Of a DNA stretch of 64,000 nt, positions 26,237-35,641 are shown one piece after another; position 1 is the stretch's first letter; the number at the start of each line of letters is the position of its first letter. Below the pieces are notes generated by a model. The model made no database searches, was not told the origin of the DNA, and worked only from the letters and a program-made list of their open reading frames with translations. The stretch comes from Rothia sp. (in: high G+C Gram-positive bacteria). Lineage in GTDB: Bacteria; Actinomycetota; Actinomycetes; Actinomycetales; Micrococcaceae. The translations under genes and the position numbers were made by a program. The DNA lies in NCBI RefSeq assembly GCF_030540545.1, contig NZ_JAUNVZ010000002.1:124001-188000 (forward strand), read 5' to 3'.

Positions 26237-26728
26237 ATGCGAGAACTTGTAGAGTCCCTCTCGCCCGAAGTGGCGGTAGCTTTTCTCTGGGTGGTGGGCA
26301 TTGTGCGCACCACCATGGTTTTCATACTCGGCTACCTGGCATCCGCCGGCGGCCACCGCCTGCAGCGTGTGCACCAGCTCATGTCCACCCCGAACTACCT
26401 CAAAGCGCAGGCGTTTGTGAACCGCTGGGGTGTATTCGCCGTGCCCCTGTGCTTTTTGACCGTGGGTTTTCAAACCGTGGTGATTCTCGCGACCGGCTTT
26501 ACGCGCATGCCCCTGCGCCGCTGGATCCCGGCAATGCTGCTGGGCACCTTTATCTGGGCGCTGATTTATGCCTCCATTGGTTTTGCTATTCTTGCTGCCC
26601 TGGGTCTGGAACCCTGGGCGCTGCCCCTGGCGCTGGTGGTTATTGTGGCAATCAGCATCCTGATTTCTCGTGTGAGGGAGCGCCTGAGTGCTGCGCGCGC
26701 TTCCACCAAAAGCCCTGAAGCTCAGTAA
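26237..26728 (+). CDS. Membrane protein with DedA/VTT-like features
   Basis: 163 residues with about four to five hydrophobic segments and a basic C-terminus. The central part (RWGVFAVPLCFLTVGFQ, then TGFTRMPLRRWIPAMLLG and a small-residue FIWALIYASIGF) resembles the DedA/VTT re-entrant region, where an Arg and Pro-containing loop precedes a Gly-rich helix. It is shorter than typical DedA proteins (about 200), so the assignment is tentative. Such proteins move lipids or affect membrane potential. It stands alone between two intergenic regions. Confidence 0.55.
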   Translation: MRELVESLSPEVAVAFLWVVGIVRTTMVFILGYLASAGGHRLQRVHQLMSTPNYLKAQAFVNRWGVFAVPLCFLTVGFQTVVILATGFTRMPLRRWIPAMLLGTFIWALIYASIGFAILAALGLEPWALPLALVVIVAISILISRVRERLSAARASTKSPEAQ

Positions 26729-26887
26729 AAGCTCTTCCGCACCGCTTTTCCTGGGAATTTCCTCTAAGAACGCCCTGAAAATGTGATACCGGGGCTATCA
26801 TTCGATACCCTAGTAGATGGAGAAAACCCGCATGTATCCCTTCCGGTAGTTTCGTGCGGGCACATACAATACGAGGAGTCCTCATTT

Positions 26888-28195
26888 ATGAGCGCTAATG
26901 TTCAGTGGCCGATCGGCCCGATGTCCGCTGCCGACTGGAACACCCAGTTTGTGCTGATGAACGGTCGTGAAGCAACCGCAGCTGAGTACAATGCAGCCGG
27001 TGGCATCGGCCATATTATTGAATTTGTGGCATTGGAGATCCCCCAGGAAAACGCTGCACCCGCTCAGAACGATGTTGCGGTCGACGAGGTTGACGCATAC
27101 GCACCGACCGAAATTCTGAACCCCCAGAGCGATCTGGCAGCTCAGCTGCAGAACCCGGTAGACCCCGAGCCCGCCGCTGCCCCCGAGGCTTTTGAGGCTC
27201 CCGCTGCTTTTGAAGCACCCGCCGCTTTTGAAGCACCCAAGGCTCAGGTTCCGGCGCAGGAAGCTCCCGCTCAGGAGAACGCTTTTGAGGCTCAGCCCGC
27301 CTTTGCTGCCCCCGAGCAGCAGGCTTTTGCAGCGCCTGCTCAGGAGTTTGCGCCCCAGGCTGCACCTCAGGCTGACTTTGCTCAGCAGCAGTTCGCACCG
27401 CAGGCTGATCAGCCCGGCTTTGCACCCGCACAGCCCGGTTTCGCACCGGCTGCTCCCAAGGCTCCCAGCCAGCTGATTAAGGAACACGTTGCCAAGGACA
27501 AGCTGTACATGGGTTCCCTGATTGGTACCGTGGTGGCATCTCTGTTGGGCTTTATCGCTCTGTTCCTGCCCGTGTGGAACGTGAGCGCTAGCGGTGAAGG
27601 CCTGATGAGCTCGAACTGGTTCGGTTCCCTGAACCTTAGCTCTGCTTTTGAATCTGCTCTGAAGGGCAGTAGCCGTTATGAAGAGCTTATTCGTAACCTC
27701 TTTGCACCCGCGGCATTCTCCCTGGGTCTGCCCCTGCTGCTGATCTTCCTGGTGCTGATCGCCCTGTCGGTTCTGGCATGGTTCAAGGACTTTAAGAACG
27801 CTCGTCTGGTGCTGGGTGAGGCTCTGGGCTTTAGCGGTCTGCTGGTTCTGTTCCTGAGCTTCTCCGCTATTGGTCACGCAGGCGATGTGAAGAAGGCATA
27901 CTCTTACCTTGCTGAGGAGGGCGGTCTGCCCAGCAAGGTGAGCGAACTGGTCAACGGTGGTGCCGCTTTCGGTGCATACCTGATGATTATCGTGGCTCTG
28001 CTCTTTATTGCTGCTGCTGTGCTGGTTCTGCTGCCCCTGTTCAAGGGTGCTCGTCCCGCTCAGGCTGTGGCGGCTCCTGCTGCTCCTGTGGCTCCCTCTG
28101 CACCGGTGGCTTTCGCTCCGGCAGCTGAGACCCAGGCTGCTCCCGCGGCTCAGCCTCAGGCATACCAGCAGCCCGGCCAGTTCCCCCAGGCATAG
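26888..28195 (+). CDS. WF-EY module membrane protein, four-helix type (array member 1)
   Basis: 435 residues from the ATG at 26888, which has GAGGAG 7 bases upstream. The N-terminal module has W17, F21, R27, E33-Y34 and G41, followed by a 140-residue Ala/Pro/Gln/Phe-rich linker with FEAPAAFEAPAAFEAP-type repeats. Four membrane helices follow (about 215-240, 285-310, 320-340 and 368-395), then an Ala/Pro/Gln tail. It resembles 37176-38114 across the whole length. Unknown function; the constant module suggests a cytoplasmic docking site. It is the first gene of the array. Confidence 0.75.
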   Translation: MSANVQWPIGPMSAADWNTQFVLMNGREATAAEYNAAGGIGHIIEFVALEIPQENAAPAQNDVAVDEVDAYAPTEILNPQSDLAAQLQNPVDPEPAAAPEAFEAPAAFEAPAAFEAPKAQVPAQEAPAQENAFEAQPAFAAPEQQAFAAPAQEFAPQAAPQADFAQQQFAPQADQPGFAPAQPGFAPAAPKAPSQLIKEHVAKDKLYMGSLIGTVVASLLGFIALFLPVWNVSASGEGLMSSNWFGSLNLSSAFESALKGSSRYEELIRNLFAPAAFSLGLPLLLIFLVLIALSVLAWFKDFKNARLVLGEALGFSGLLVLFLSFSAIGHAGDVKKAYSYLAEEGGLPSKVSELVNGGAAFGAYLMIIVALLFIAAAVLVLLPLFKGARPAQAVAAPAAPVAPSAPVAFAPAAETQAAPAAQPQAYQQPGQFPQA

Positions 28196-28327
28196 GCTCT
28201 AGAGCATAGGTACTGTGCTTTAGCACCCACTGAGAGCACTTAGTCTTGTATGTCCCGTCTCGTGTCTACGAGGCGGGATATATTGTTAACCATAGATAGT
28301 TTCAGCTTCCGGATGATAAGGATTGCG

Positions 28328-29272
28328 ATGAGCCAGTACCCTGCCTGGCCGCTGGGGCCGATGACCTCGGATCAGTGGATGGAACAATTCCAGATGCTCA
28401 ATCACCGTCTACCCACCGCTGAGGAATATAAGGCGGCGAGCCAGCGTGGACATATTAGTAACCCCCAGAGCGCCGCTGTGCCTGTTGGGGGCGCCGGTGC
28501 GCTCTCGGGGGATTCTACGGGGAATATGACCGGCAGAACCGCTTCTGCGGGCTCTAGCGCCTATATGCCCGAGTCTGCATCGCAACGCATACCGCACCAT
28601 AGGGGCGCGGCGCCGTCGGCACCTGTAGAAGCGAGTGTGTCTATGCCTCTGCTGGATCCCCTGCCGAAGAGGGAAGCGAGCTGGCGCAGGCGCACCTATG
28701 TGTGGTGCGCTCTGCTGGGCGTGGTAGCTATTGCGGTGAGTGTGTGGGCGTTATTTCAGGAGCGTTGGCATGAGCATTATGAGCTGACGGGTCAAGAGGG
28801 CATCAAGAATGTGCACGATACCAGTTTTTCATGGATGGGTCTGATTGAGCATACACGCACCGGGGCTTATGCGGATAAGATGGAGCAGGGGATAAAGGCG
28901 GCTCAGGCTAGCTATTCTTATCAGGGGTATGTGATGCTGGGCTTGCTGGTACTGTGTTTTATTCTGCTGGTTCTATCCTGTGTGCGGTCTATGTGCCCGT
29001 TGCGCCCCATTGCGGCGAGCGTGAGTGCGGTGAGTTCTGCGGTTATTGTGGCGTTTAGCGTACTAACGATTACTAATACGCAGCGGGTGAATGAGTACGC
29101 GCGTTGGTATGTTGACGATGAGAAGAGGCGGGGTAGCACGCTTATTCATATGACTACTGGGGAGATTGGTACGGGCACCACAGCGATGCTGTTGAGCTCC
29201 GGGGCTCTGCTGGTGTTGAGTCTGATCATGCTGGGTATTATGGTCTCTACGCTCACGAGGAAGAAGAGCTAG
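28328..29272 (+). CDS. WF-EY module membrane protein, four-helix type (array member 2)
   Basis: 314 residues from the ATG at 28328, with AAGGA upstream. The module reads WPLGPMTSDQWMEQF... with W17, F21, R27, E33-Y34 and G41. A short linker and a KREASWRRRTYVW basic patch precede four helices, with an outside loop of about 60 residues between helices 1 and 2 (QERWHEHYELTGQEG). Closest relative in the window is 32470-33336, which shares the module, the basic patch, the loop start (FQERxHxHYEL) and helix order; the RHS region lies exactly between these two near-copies. Confidence 0.75.
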   Translation: MSQYPAWPLGPMTSDQWMEQFQMLNHRLPTAEEYKAASQRGHISNPQSAAVPVGGAGALSGDSTGNMTGRTASAGSSAYMPESASQRIPHHRGAAPSAPVEASVSMPLLDPLPKREASWRRRTYVWCALLGVVAIAVSVWALFQERWHEHYELTGQEGIKNVHDTSFSWMGLIEHTRTGAYADKMEQGIKAAQASYSYQGYVMLGLLVLCFILLVLSCVRSMCPLRPIAASVSAVSSAVIVAFSVLTITNTQRVNEYARWYVDDEKRRGSTLIHMTTGEIGTGTTAMLLSSGALLVLSLIMLGIMVSTLTRKKS

Positions 29273-29311
29273 GCCCGTTCGCGTTTGCCGTTACAGCGTT
29301 CGCGGGTTTTT

Positions 29312-29369
29312 ATATGGCTGTGGGGTATACGGTGTATTGATACCGTATGCCCCACAGCCATATGTTTTC
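29312..29369 (+). terminator. Terminator of the 28328-29272 gene
   Basis: A 22-bp stem (29312-29333 with 29342-29363) with one G-T wobble and an 8-base loop, followed by GTTTTCT. Confidence 0.92.
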
Positions 29370-29412
29370 TCAGATTATTCCAGTGGTAGAGTTTATTCAG
29401 CGACAGTGCATA

Positions 29413-29455
29413 AGGTTGTGGGGTGTGCGGGTATAAACCCTCACACCCACAACCT
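29413..29455 (-). terminator. Terminator of the immunity-like gene
   Basis: AGGTTGTGGGGTGTG (from 29413) pairs with CACACCCACAACCT (to 29455) with one bulge and one mismatch; it lies just beyond the stop of the 29472-30023 gene on the minus strand. Confidence 0.7.
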
Positions 29456-29471
29456 ATTGAAATACTAGTAG

Positions 29472-30023
29472 CTACTTCGCGGCACCAGGTGCGTCGGAAC
29501 CTTCATCATCAATAAAATCGAAATTAATATGATTATAATTTTGTGCTAAGAACTTATAAAGATTCTCCATATTCACATACGTCTCCAGCAGAGCAAGTTC
29601 AGACTCCTCGCACCAATGTCTATACTCACATGCGAAAGCCAACTGAGCAAGAAGGTAACGCATATGATACAGATTAGTATTGAAATTAAAAGTAGATGCA
29701 CCGTATTTATTCTTGACACTCAACCGCAATCCGGGAGTCTCCGACGTATCCATCACCCAGAAACCTTGAATTTCAGAATACTTATAGGTATTTTCGGGTA
29801 AATTATTGGGGTACGAGAAGTCGAATGTATTAATCGTCATAGATGTACTCTTATAAATCAACCAGGATGGAAGAAGGAAAATAATAGCACATAAGCCAGC
29901 AGAGATAATAGCAATCATTAGGGAATCGCTAAAAGGGTGGTACTGATCGGTGTCCCCAACTTTATTAAAGAGAAGGGGTTGATAAATAATGCAGCGGTAG
30001 TGCCAGATGCTAAATAGACCCAT
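29472..30023 (-). CDS. Putative immunity protein of the RHS toxin locus (two-helix, PH-like)
   Basis: 183 residues, AT-rich compared with flanking genes. A hydrophobic N-terminal third (helices at about 10-25 and 33-57) precedes a beta-rich soluble part (TSMTINTFDFSYPNN, YKYSEIQGFWV, LRLSVKNKYGASTF) resembling bacterial PH-type domains, then an acidic C-terminus. It lies 69 bases downstream of the RHS C-terminal tip on the same strand, where cognate immunity genes normally sit. The genes 34818-35471 and 35642-36223 share helix pair, beta strand order and base composition. The start is uncertain: AAGGT abuts the ATG and in-frame stops lie just upstream. Confidence 0.5.
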   Translation of the reverse strand: MGLFSIWHYRCIIYQPLLFNKVGDTDQYHPFSDSLMIAIISAGLCAIIFLLPSWLIYKSTSMTINTFDFSYPNNLPENTYKYSEIQGFWVMDTSETPGLRLSVKNKYGASTFNFNTNLYHMRYLLAQLAFACEYRHWCEESELALLETYVNMENLYKFLAQNYNHINFDFIDDEGSDAPGAAK

Positions 30024-30092
30024 ACCTTATTATGCTGCTCAAACCCAAAAACAACTTATACCGAGATTTAAATGGAAGACTCATTCCAAACA

Positions 30093-32364
30093 TCACTCCT
30101 CATTAGAAGCACTAGAATCTGCAGGACCAGTCACAAAATCCTTTGCGCCAGTACCCGCGCCCTTACCCAAACCAGATACCGCATTCTTCAACGACTTGTC
30201 CCAGAACGTATCCTGATACTTCTGCCAACGAGCCGCCACAGAATCATCATGAGCCACAGGAGTAGCCATAGTCGTCACGAAATCCTTCACCGTACCCTTA
30301 GACATCTCAGCGCTAAAAGCCTCAACACCCCACTTCTCATTGAAAGAACCAAAAGAACCCAACACTGGATGAGTAGCAACACGTGAAGTACCAGCACGAG
30401 CCAAACCACCCAAATACCCCGCAGCACCACCGGTCATCATAGCCTGAACAGGATGCACACCCGACGTATAGGTAGCAGACAAGCCATTAATAGCGCCATC
30501 CACGCTACCGCCTATAGTCCACCCAGCAAACTTACCTGCAGTAGTACCCTTGGTGAACACACCAGGAAGCTCACGATACATCCAACCGGTAGCAGCAGGA
30601 TTATCCACCAGCTTAGGGACCGGAAAGCCCTTAACAGTACGAGTTACCTGCACCGTTTGGGCAGTAAGCTTGCCTCCACGGACTGCAAGTTCGGCGCCCT
30701 TACCAGCAAGACCGCCAACAGCACCCAACGCTGCACCGACAGCCATCGAGCCGCCTACCTTACCCCAGTTAACACGACCGGTTTCTTTATCCTGGGCGGA
30801 ATCGATGGTGGAGTACCCACTAAAGGCGGCACCAGCGAGGGCGCCGGCTGCCATAATACCAACTGGGCCGGTTAAAAGGACGCCGGCGAATGCGGCAGCT
30901 CCACCAACGAAGAGTAGACCGCCTTTGATAATTCCTTTGTGGTCGTCGAGCCATTTAGCAGCACTATTCTGATACCGATACTCACGCATCTCAGCAACAG
31001 ACACCGGCGACAAACCCCACGGGTCAACCAAACCCACAGGATCAGACCCCACCAACACAAAACCAGAACCAAACCACCCAGAACCAACAACACCAGGCAA
31101 AGGATCCAACGACACAAACGAACGCACCACAGGATCCACCACACGCACACCCACCACCGAAAAACCAGCAACAGACACACCCGCAACAGAAGAACCCCAC
31201 CAGACCAAAAGCACCCAACACACTAGGCACACCAGCAGGCAACACACCAACCCCAGAAACAGAACCAGATGCAGAAGTTACGGGAGCGGAGCTTACGGAA
31301 GCAGAAGCAGAGGTAGAGGCTACGGCAGCAGAAACACCACCACCACCATAAACAGCAGCAGCGCCAGAACCAACCGCCTCAAACACAGCATACGGATCAA
31401 CCAAACCAGCACCCGTACCCAAACCAGGCACCACACCACCACCATGACCCGAACGGGCAGAAGCAGCGCTGGAGGGTACACCAGCAGCAGAAGCACCAGC
31501 AGGCACAGAACCAGCGGCAGAGTCAGCATGGGTATAACGCCCCACACCAGAAACAGGCAAAACACCTACACCCAGCAACGAAGGCACAACAGCACACTCA
31601 TCCCACACCACAGGCACCGACACACCATCACCACCGGTAGCACGCACCATAGAACCAGCCGTATCACAACTCATACGAACACGCTCCAGGGAATGTAGTA
31701 CAGGTACACCACTAACACTATGAGCACGAATGCTATCAGCAGCAGAAACAGCCGAAGCAACACCCACACCACCATTGGCAGTGGTGGTGTGTCCTCGAGT
31801 AATCGAGGATAGGTACCCCAGAGCATCCCAACCAAGCACACTGACGCTGCCGTCACTGACGTATTCGTTGGCACGGTGTCCGGTGGGGGTATAGGTGTAA
31901 AGGCGTACCTGAGTCAGAGGTAGAGTCTCTACCACACGGGGTAGGGTATTCAGATAGGTGCCGTGGGTGTGTGCATGGGCGTGCATGAAGGTCTCCAGGG
32001 CGTTTATGCTGGAGGGTTTATGGTTGGTGCCGTTTGCACGGTGCCCGGTGTCTGTAGTGTTATCTACCTGCTGACCGTTATCTACCACGTCTGATGCTGC
32101 TTCTGCGGGGGTGTTGGTGTAGGTTGCCAACACGCGCAGTTGGTGGGCGTTATCGTAGTGGTAGGTAGTGATGGCGTGTGTGCCGTTTTGGGTGGTGGTG
32201 TGTTCGTGGGTGATGGCGCCGGCGGGGTTGTAGTCCCAACACACAGACACACCAGAAATCTGATTTTGGGCAGTCTGACGTGCACATGGCGACCATAGGT
32301 AAATCGTTATTCCGGAAGCTACAGGGGCGTTGGTGCCTGTAGAGTATGTGGTTGTCATAGCCAC
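30093..32364 (-). pseudogene. Frameshifted, N-terminally truncated RHS-repeat polymorphic toxin
   Basis: Two overlapping reading frames together make the 3' part of an RHS gene. The upstream frame (32364 to about 31200) has YD-type RHS sequence (YTYTPTGHRANEYVSDG, LGWDALGYLSSITRG, YHYDNAHQLRVLATY). The downstream frame (about 31220 to 30093) resumes at the RHS core end (VRVVDPVVRSFVSLDPLP, then VGSDPVGLVDPWGLSPV) and continues into a roughly 240-residue C-terminal tip. The switch lies near 31170-31240. The secretion N-terminus is absent. The tip is Gly/Ala-rich with hydrophobic stretches (GGLLFVGGAAAFAGVLLTGPVG), so a membrane-acting toxin is possible. It is probably a silent cassette, unless the frameshift is a sequencing error. 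Confidence 0.75.
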
Positions 32365-32469
32365 AGCATACCACCGCTTCTATTGTTTAGATGACTCGCA
32401 CGACAAAGAGCTATCGGTATAGTGGTATAACGATAAGCATCTAGAACTACGACACAAGAGGAGGAACGT

Positions 32470-33336
32470 ATGAGTCAGCTTCCCTCATGGCCTATAGGCC
32501 CCATGACATCGGACCAGTGGGTGGATCAATTCCAGATACTCAACCACCGCATGCCCACTGCTGAAGAATATAGAGCAGCAAGCCAGCGCGGACATATTAG
32601 TAATGCACAGCTTGTGCCGGCACAAACGGAAAACACTCAAGCATCTCAGAATCATCCTGAACAGCCTGCACCGCTATCTCAAACACCACAGCCTGCTTCT
32701 CAACCCCTACAAGCATCATCCATGCCTTTGCTGGCGCCCCTGCCCAAGAAGGAAAGAAGCTGGCGCAACCGCACCTATCTATGGTGTTCTATTTTGAGCC
32801 TGGCGTCTATCGCGGTGGGTATCTGGGCACTATTTCAAGAGCGTCTACATATACACTATGAGTTGCAAGGAGAAATCTTAAAGCGTACGGAAGACACCCG
32901 CTATTCATGGTTGGGGCTTATAGAGTATATTGAGCCTGATGATTTAGAAGCAGGAACCAAAGCCGCCCAGGCTAACTATTCCTATGACGGATATATTATC
33001 CTGATTCTGTTTATTCTGTGTGTTGTACTGCTAGTACTGTCTTGTACTAAACGCCTGAGATTTCTGCGTTCTACTGCTACTACTGTTTTAGTGGTTAGTT
33101 CAGGGTCTATTTTGATGCTATCTATCGCGATTCTTCGAATGGAACACAATCAGAATGAATTCTCTGCCTGGTATGAGGAACATCTGCATGAACGCGGTGA
33201 TACCTTAGCAGGCATCTACCATAAATCTGCAGGCATCGGCATGACCACTATGGTGCTGGTGTCAGTCATCCTGCTGATTACTAGCCTGGTAATGATGGCA
33301 GTTATGATCTCTGCTCGTCGTGCCAAGAAAAGATAA
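32470..33336 (+). CDS. WF-EY module membrane protein, four-helix type (array member 3)
   Basis: 288 residues; the ATG has GAGGAG upstream. The module is nearly identical to that of 28328-29272 (W17, F21, R27, E33-Y34, G41), followed by a Gln/Pro linker, a KKERSWRNRTYLW basic patch and four helices (about 100-120, 172-195, 207-228 and 258-282) with a roughly 50-residue outside loop after helix 1. It is less GC-rich than its twin, hinting at separate evolution. It is the copy on the far side of the RHS insertion. Confidence 0.75.
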   Translation: MSQLPSWPIGPMTSDQWVDQFQILNHRMPTAEEYRAASQRGHISNAQLVPAQTENTQASQNHPEQPAPLSQTPQPASQPLQASSMPLLAPLPKKERSWRNRTYLWCSILSLASIAVGIWALFQERLHIHYELQGEILKRTEDTRYSWLGLIEYIEPDDLEAGTKAAQANYSYDGYIILILFILCVVLLVLSCTKRLRFLRSTATTVLVVSSGSILMLSIAILRMEHNQNEFSAWYEEHLHERGDTLAGIYHKSAGIGMTTMVLVSVILLITSLVMMAVMISARRAKKR

Positions 33337-33351
33337 TAGATTAGACAATAA

Positions 33352-33393
33352 ATGAGCCTTTGAATCGGGAATCTACCCGATTCAAAGGCTCAT
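33352..33393. terminator. Bidirectional terminator
   Basis: A perfect 18-bp stem ATGAGCCTTTGAATCGGG / CCCGATTCAAAGGCTCAT, loop AATCTA, between convergent 32470-33336 and 33429-34598. Confidence 0.95.
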
Positions 33394-33428
33394 GTACTAT
33401 GCCTGCATGCGTCACATGCTAGAGAAGA

Positions 33429-34598
33429 TTACGATATATCTGAGGGTAGGTGACAGGAGACTTGAGAACCCGCGCCGGTGGCAGACTGCTTGACCTTCTC
33501 CACGCCATCCACACTCACCACACAGGAAATCTCGGAAGCACCGCCTTCGGAAGGGCTTGAAATATATATGTTGTAGCTACTCAAATGGCGACCTTCGACT
33601 TCCTGTACGTTATTCCAATCATGCTCGATAGTCATAACATTTTTAGCGGTGTAATCACCGTACAGCGCCGTCGCTTTACCATTCACATGCACGGCAGCAG
33701 ATACCTTAGACTTCTTTTCCGCACGCTCCAGATCAGACTTCTTAGTCGTTTCGGGATACTTAAAGGTCATAGGAAGCACACAGCGCACCGAAGACATGGT
33801 GCCGCCGGTCGCCGTATAACTCATATATTCCACACCATCGATCGTGAGCGAGCAGCTCATTTCCTGAGCCGCCGTGGCAGTAGTGTACCCGGCATCGACG
33901 ATTAGAGAGAATCCGTCTTTGCGCTGAATCTCAGTCTCATGAGTCCAATTCTGTTTAATGTCCTCACGAGTAGTGGCTGAGGGATTGCCGTAGCTGACCT
34001 TTGCTTCACCGTTGACCTTTACCGTGGCAATAATTTTCACCCTATCGGTGCTCTTAGGCGCTGCGGATGTAGAGGGCTGGGACGCTGCGGTTTCGGTAGA
34101 ATCTGCCTGTGCTTGTGAGGAGGCAGGCTGTAACACGCCACCGAGTACAAGAACCAGGATAAATACGAGGAGCAGGGAGAGCAGAGTAGATGCGGCGGCT
34201 ATCCATGGCCAGATGGGGCGGGGCTTAGCGGGGAGTGCGGGTGTGCTGTATTCAGGAAGCGCAGCTTGTGTATTGGCTGGGCTGGGGATTTGGATGTGCT
34301 CGGGGGAGGACTCCACGGTGGGGTGGATTTTGATTGAGCTGTAGGGATTCGAGGGGTCGGTGGGGCGCGAAGTTGTATTGTGCTGTTGGGGCACCTGGGT
34401 GGGTTCCGGAATGTTGGGAGTATGCTCTGCGGAGGGCATAGTCTGTGCCGGTTTGTTAGCCTGGTCCTGTACCGCCGGGGTGCTCTTGGGTGCGTTGACT
34501 CGCTGGCCGGAGGGGAGGGTATCAACGTAGTAGCCGTAGTTAAAGCTTTGCGGGTCTGTACTGTGGTTGGGGTCTTTAGGCGTGGGGTGACTGCTCAT
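33429..34598 (-). CDS. Single-pass membrane protein with two MmpS-like outside domains
   Basis: 389 residues from the ATG at 34598, chosen because AAGGA lies 8 bases upstream. A Pro/Ser/Asn-rich cytoplasmic N-terminus (about 1-130), one helix (about 133-157), then two outside repeats of about 90 residues, each ending in a Cys-containing hairpin: SCSLTIDGVEYMSYTATGG with a later RCVLP, and SCVVSVDGVEKVKQSATGAG with a later SCHLP. This pattern (C-x-(I/V)-x-V-D-G, then a small-residue turn and C) recalls mycobacterial MmpS domains. No MmpL partner is nearby. No WF-EY module, though it lies inside the array. Function unknown. Confidence 0.7.
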   Translation of the reverse strand: MSSHPTPKDPNHSTDPQSFNYGYYVDTLPSGQRVNAPKSTPAVQDQANKPAQTMPSAEHTPNIPEPTQVPQQHNTTSRPTDPSNPYSSIKIHPTVESSPEHIQIPSPANTQAALPEYSTPALPAKPRPIWPWIAAASTLLSLLLVFILVLVLGGVLQPASSQAQADSTETAASQPSTSAAPKSTDRVKIIATVKVNGEAKVSYGNPSATTREDIKQNWTHETEIQRKDGFSLIVDAGYTTATAAQEMSCSLTIDGVEYMSYTATGGTMSSVRCVLPMTFKYPETTKKSDLERAEKKSKVSAAVHVNGKATALYGDYTAKNVMTIEHDWNNVQEVEGRHLSSYNIYISSPSEGGASEISCVVSVDGVEKVKQSATGAGSQVSCHLPSDIS

Positions 34599-34817
34599 TG
34601 CTGGTGTCCTTGTACGGAGGGTGCGGGGTGGCGGATATGTGTCTGGTTTTATCATACCGGCAGATTCTATGAATGTGGGCTCGTGTCGCACCCCTGACAT
34701 GCTTGAATGGGGGGCGAAACTGCTAGGCTACGGTTATGACCGATAAACCAACCTTCCGCCAACCTACTGTCCCCAATCTCTCCCTGTTTAGATTCCCCTG
34801 CAATGAGAGGGAGCACT

Positions 34818-35471
34818 ATGGAGAATAGAGAAGAGCCCCTCAGTGAATGTATGGGGAGTAATGGTACGATCTTCGTCCTGGGCTTACTTCCTCTGAGTAT
34901 CCTGGTGGGACTATTTCTTCACTTTCAATTTTTGTGGAGATTTAAAGATGCGAAAGAGGTGTTCCTAGTTGTTGTTCTGGGAGTTTGTCTTTCGTATGTA
35001 TTGTCTCTCCAAAAATATAGAGTTTTCGAAGATAAGATTATTGTTAATAATCTCTTTAAAACTAGAGCTGTTGAATATGGCGATATCTCGAGGTGGGAAT
35101 ATCGCGGTATGTCTACTGTCTATTATTCCGGTGGGAGTTTTGCATTCGAAACTGGGCAGAAGAAGCTTGCGTATCTTCTGAGTGTCCTCATCTATCGGGA
35201 TTATCAGGCTGAAGGCTCAGAGCGTTCCTTTGATGATATCTATGCTGTGGTAAATAGTGGTGATTGGCAATCTGCTCTAACAGATAGTCGACGCCATCAG
35301 GTTGAAGAATATAAAGAAGAAGAGCGTAGGCGGCGTGAGGAAATGGAGCGTGAGCGCCAAGAAAGAGATCGATTGGAAGCGGAACGTCGAGACAGAGAAC
35401 GAGAAGAAGAACGTCGTTTAGAGTGTGAGCGTGCCGCTAATGAATCCAATGGTGACGGCGGCTCGTTCTAA
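34818..35471 (+). CDS. Putative immunity-like membrane protein with charged coiled-coil tail
   Basis: 217 residues from the ATG at 34818 (AGGGAG a few bases upstream; an ATG at 34803 has no ribosome site). Two helices (about 17-38 and 45-65), a beta-rich PH-like segment (YRVFEDKIIVNNLFKTRAVEYGD), then a highly charged Glu/Arg coiled coil (about 150-205). The layout resembles the 29472-30023 and 35642-36223 proteins. AT-rich for this genome, so probably acquired. Inferred to protect against a membrane-acting RHS-type toxin; no direct evidence. Confidence 0.5.
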   Translation: MENREEPLSECMGSNGTIFVLGLLPLSILVGLFLHFQFLWRFKDAKEVFLVVVLGVCLSYVLSLQKYRVFEDKIIVNNLFKTRAVEYGDISRWEYRGMSTVYYSGGSFAFETGQKKLAYLLSVLIYRDYQAEGSERSFDDIYAVVNSGDWQSALTDSRRHQVEEYKEEERRRREEMERERQERDRLEAERRDREREEERRLECERAANESNGDGGSF

Positions 35472-35592
35472 GGCTGCTCTTAAGATGACTAAGGGTGGGG
35501 TGAAGAGTTACTATTCTAAGTTTAATGAATATAACTCTGAATATAAAAAGATTGAGAAGTTAGAGAACTCCAACTCTGGAAGTAGTAGCTAA
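35449..35592 (+). pseudogene. Orphan 47-residue tail, possibly a toxin C-terminal remnant
   Basis: In another frame overlapping the end of the previous gene, ATG at 35449 opens MVTAARSKAALKMTKGG and continues with VKSYYSKFNEYNSEYKK to TAA at 35590. The composition (Lys/Tyr/Asn/Ser) is protein-like, and it sits between two immunity-like genes, where displaced RHS tips are often found. Alternatively it is a frameshifted extension of 34818-35471 or not coding. Confidence 0.3.
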
Positions 35593-35641
35593 TATAGAAA
35601 TGTGTAAGTTGATAGAAACCTTATAGAAGGATTTGCTATAT

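Noticed and set aside
27180..27260. Short DNA repeats suggestive of a tandem array
   Set aside because: They encode the FEAPAAFEAP linker repeats of the 26888 protein; not a CRISPR or mobile repeat.
29616..29801. Plus-strand frame antisense to the immunity-like gene
   Set aside because: No ribosome site, and the minus-strand frame is longer and has membrane helices and a terminator.
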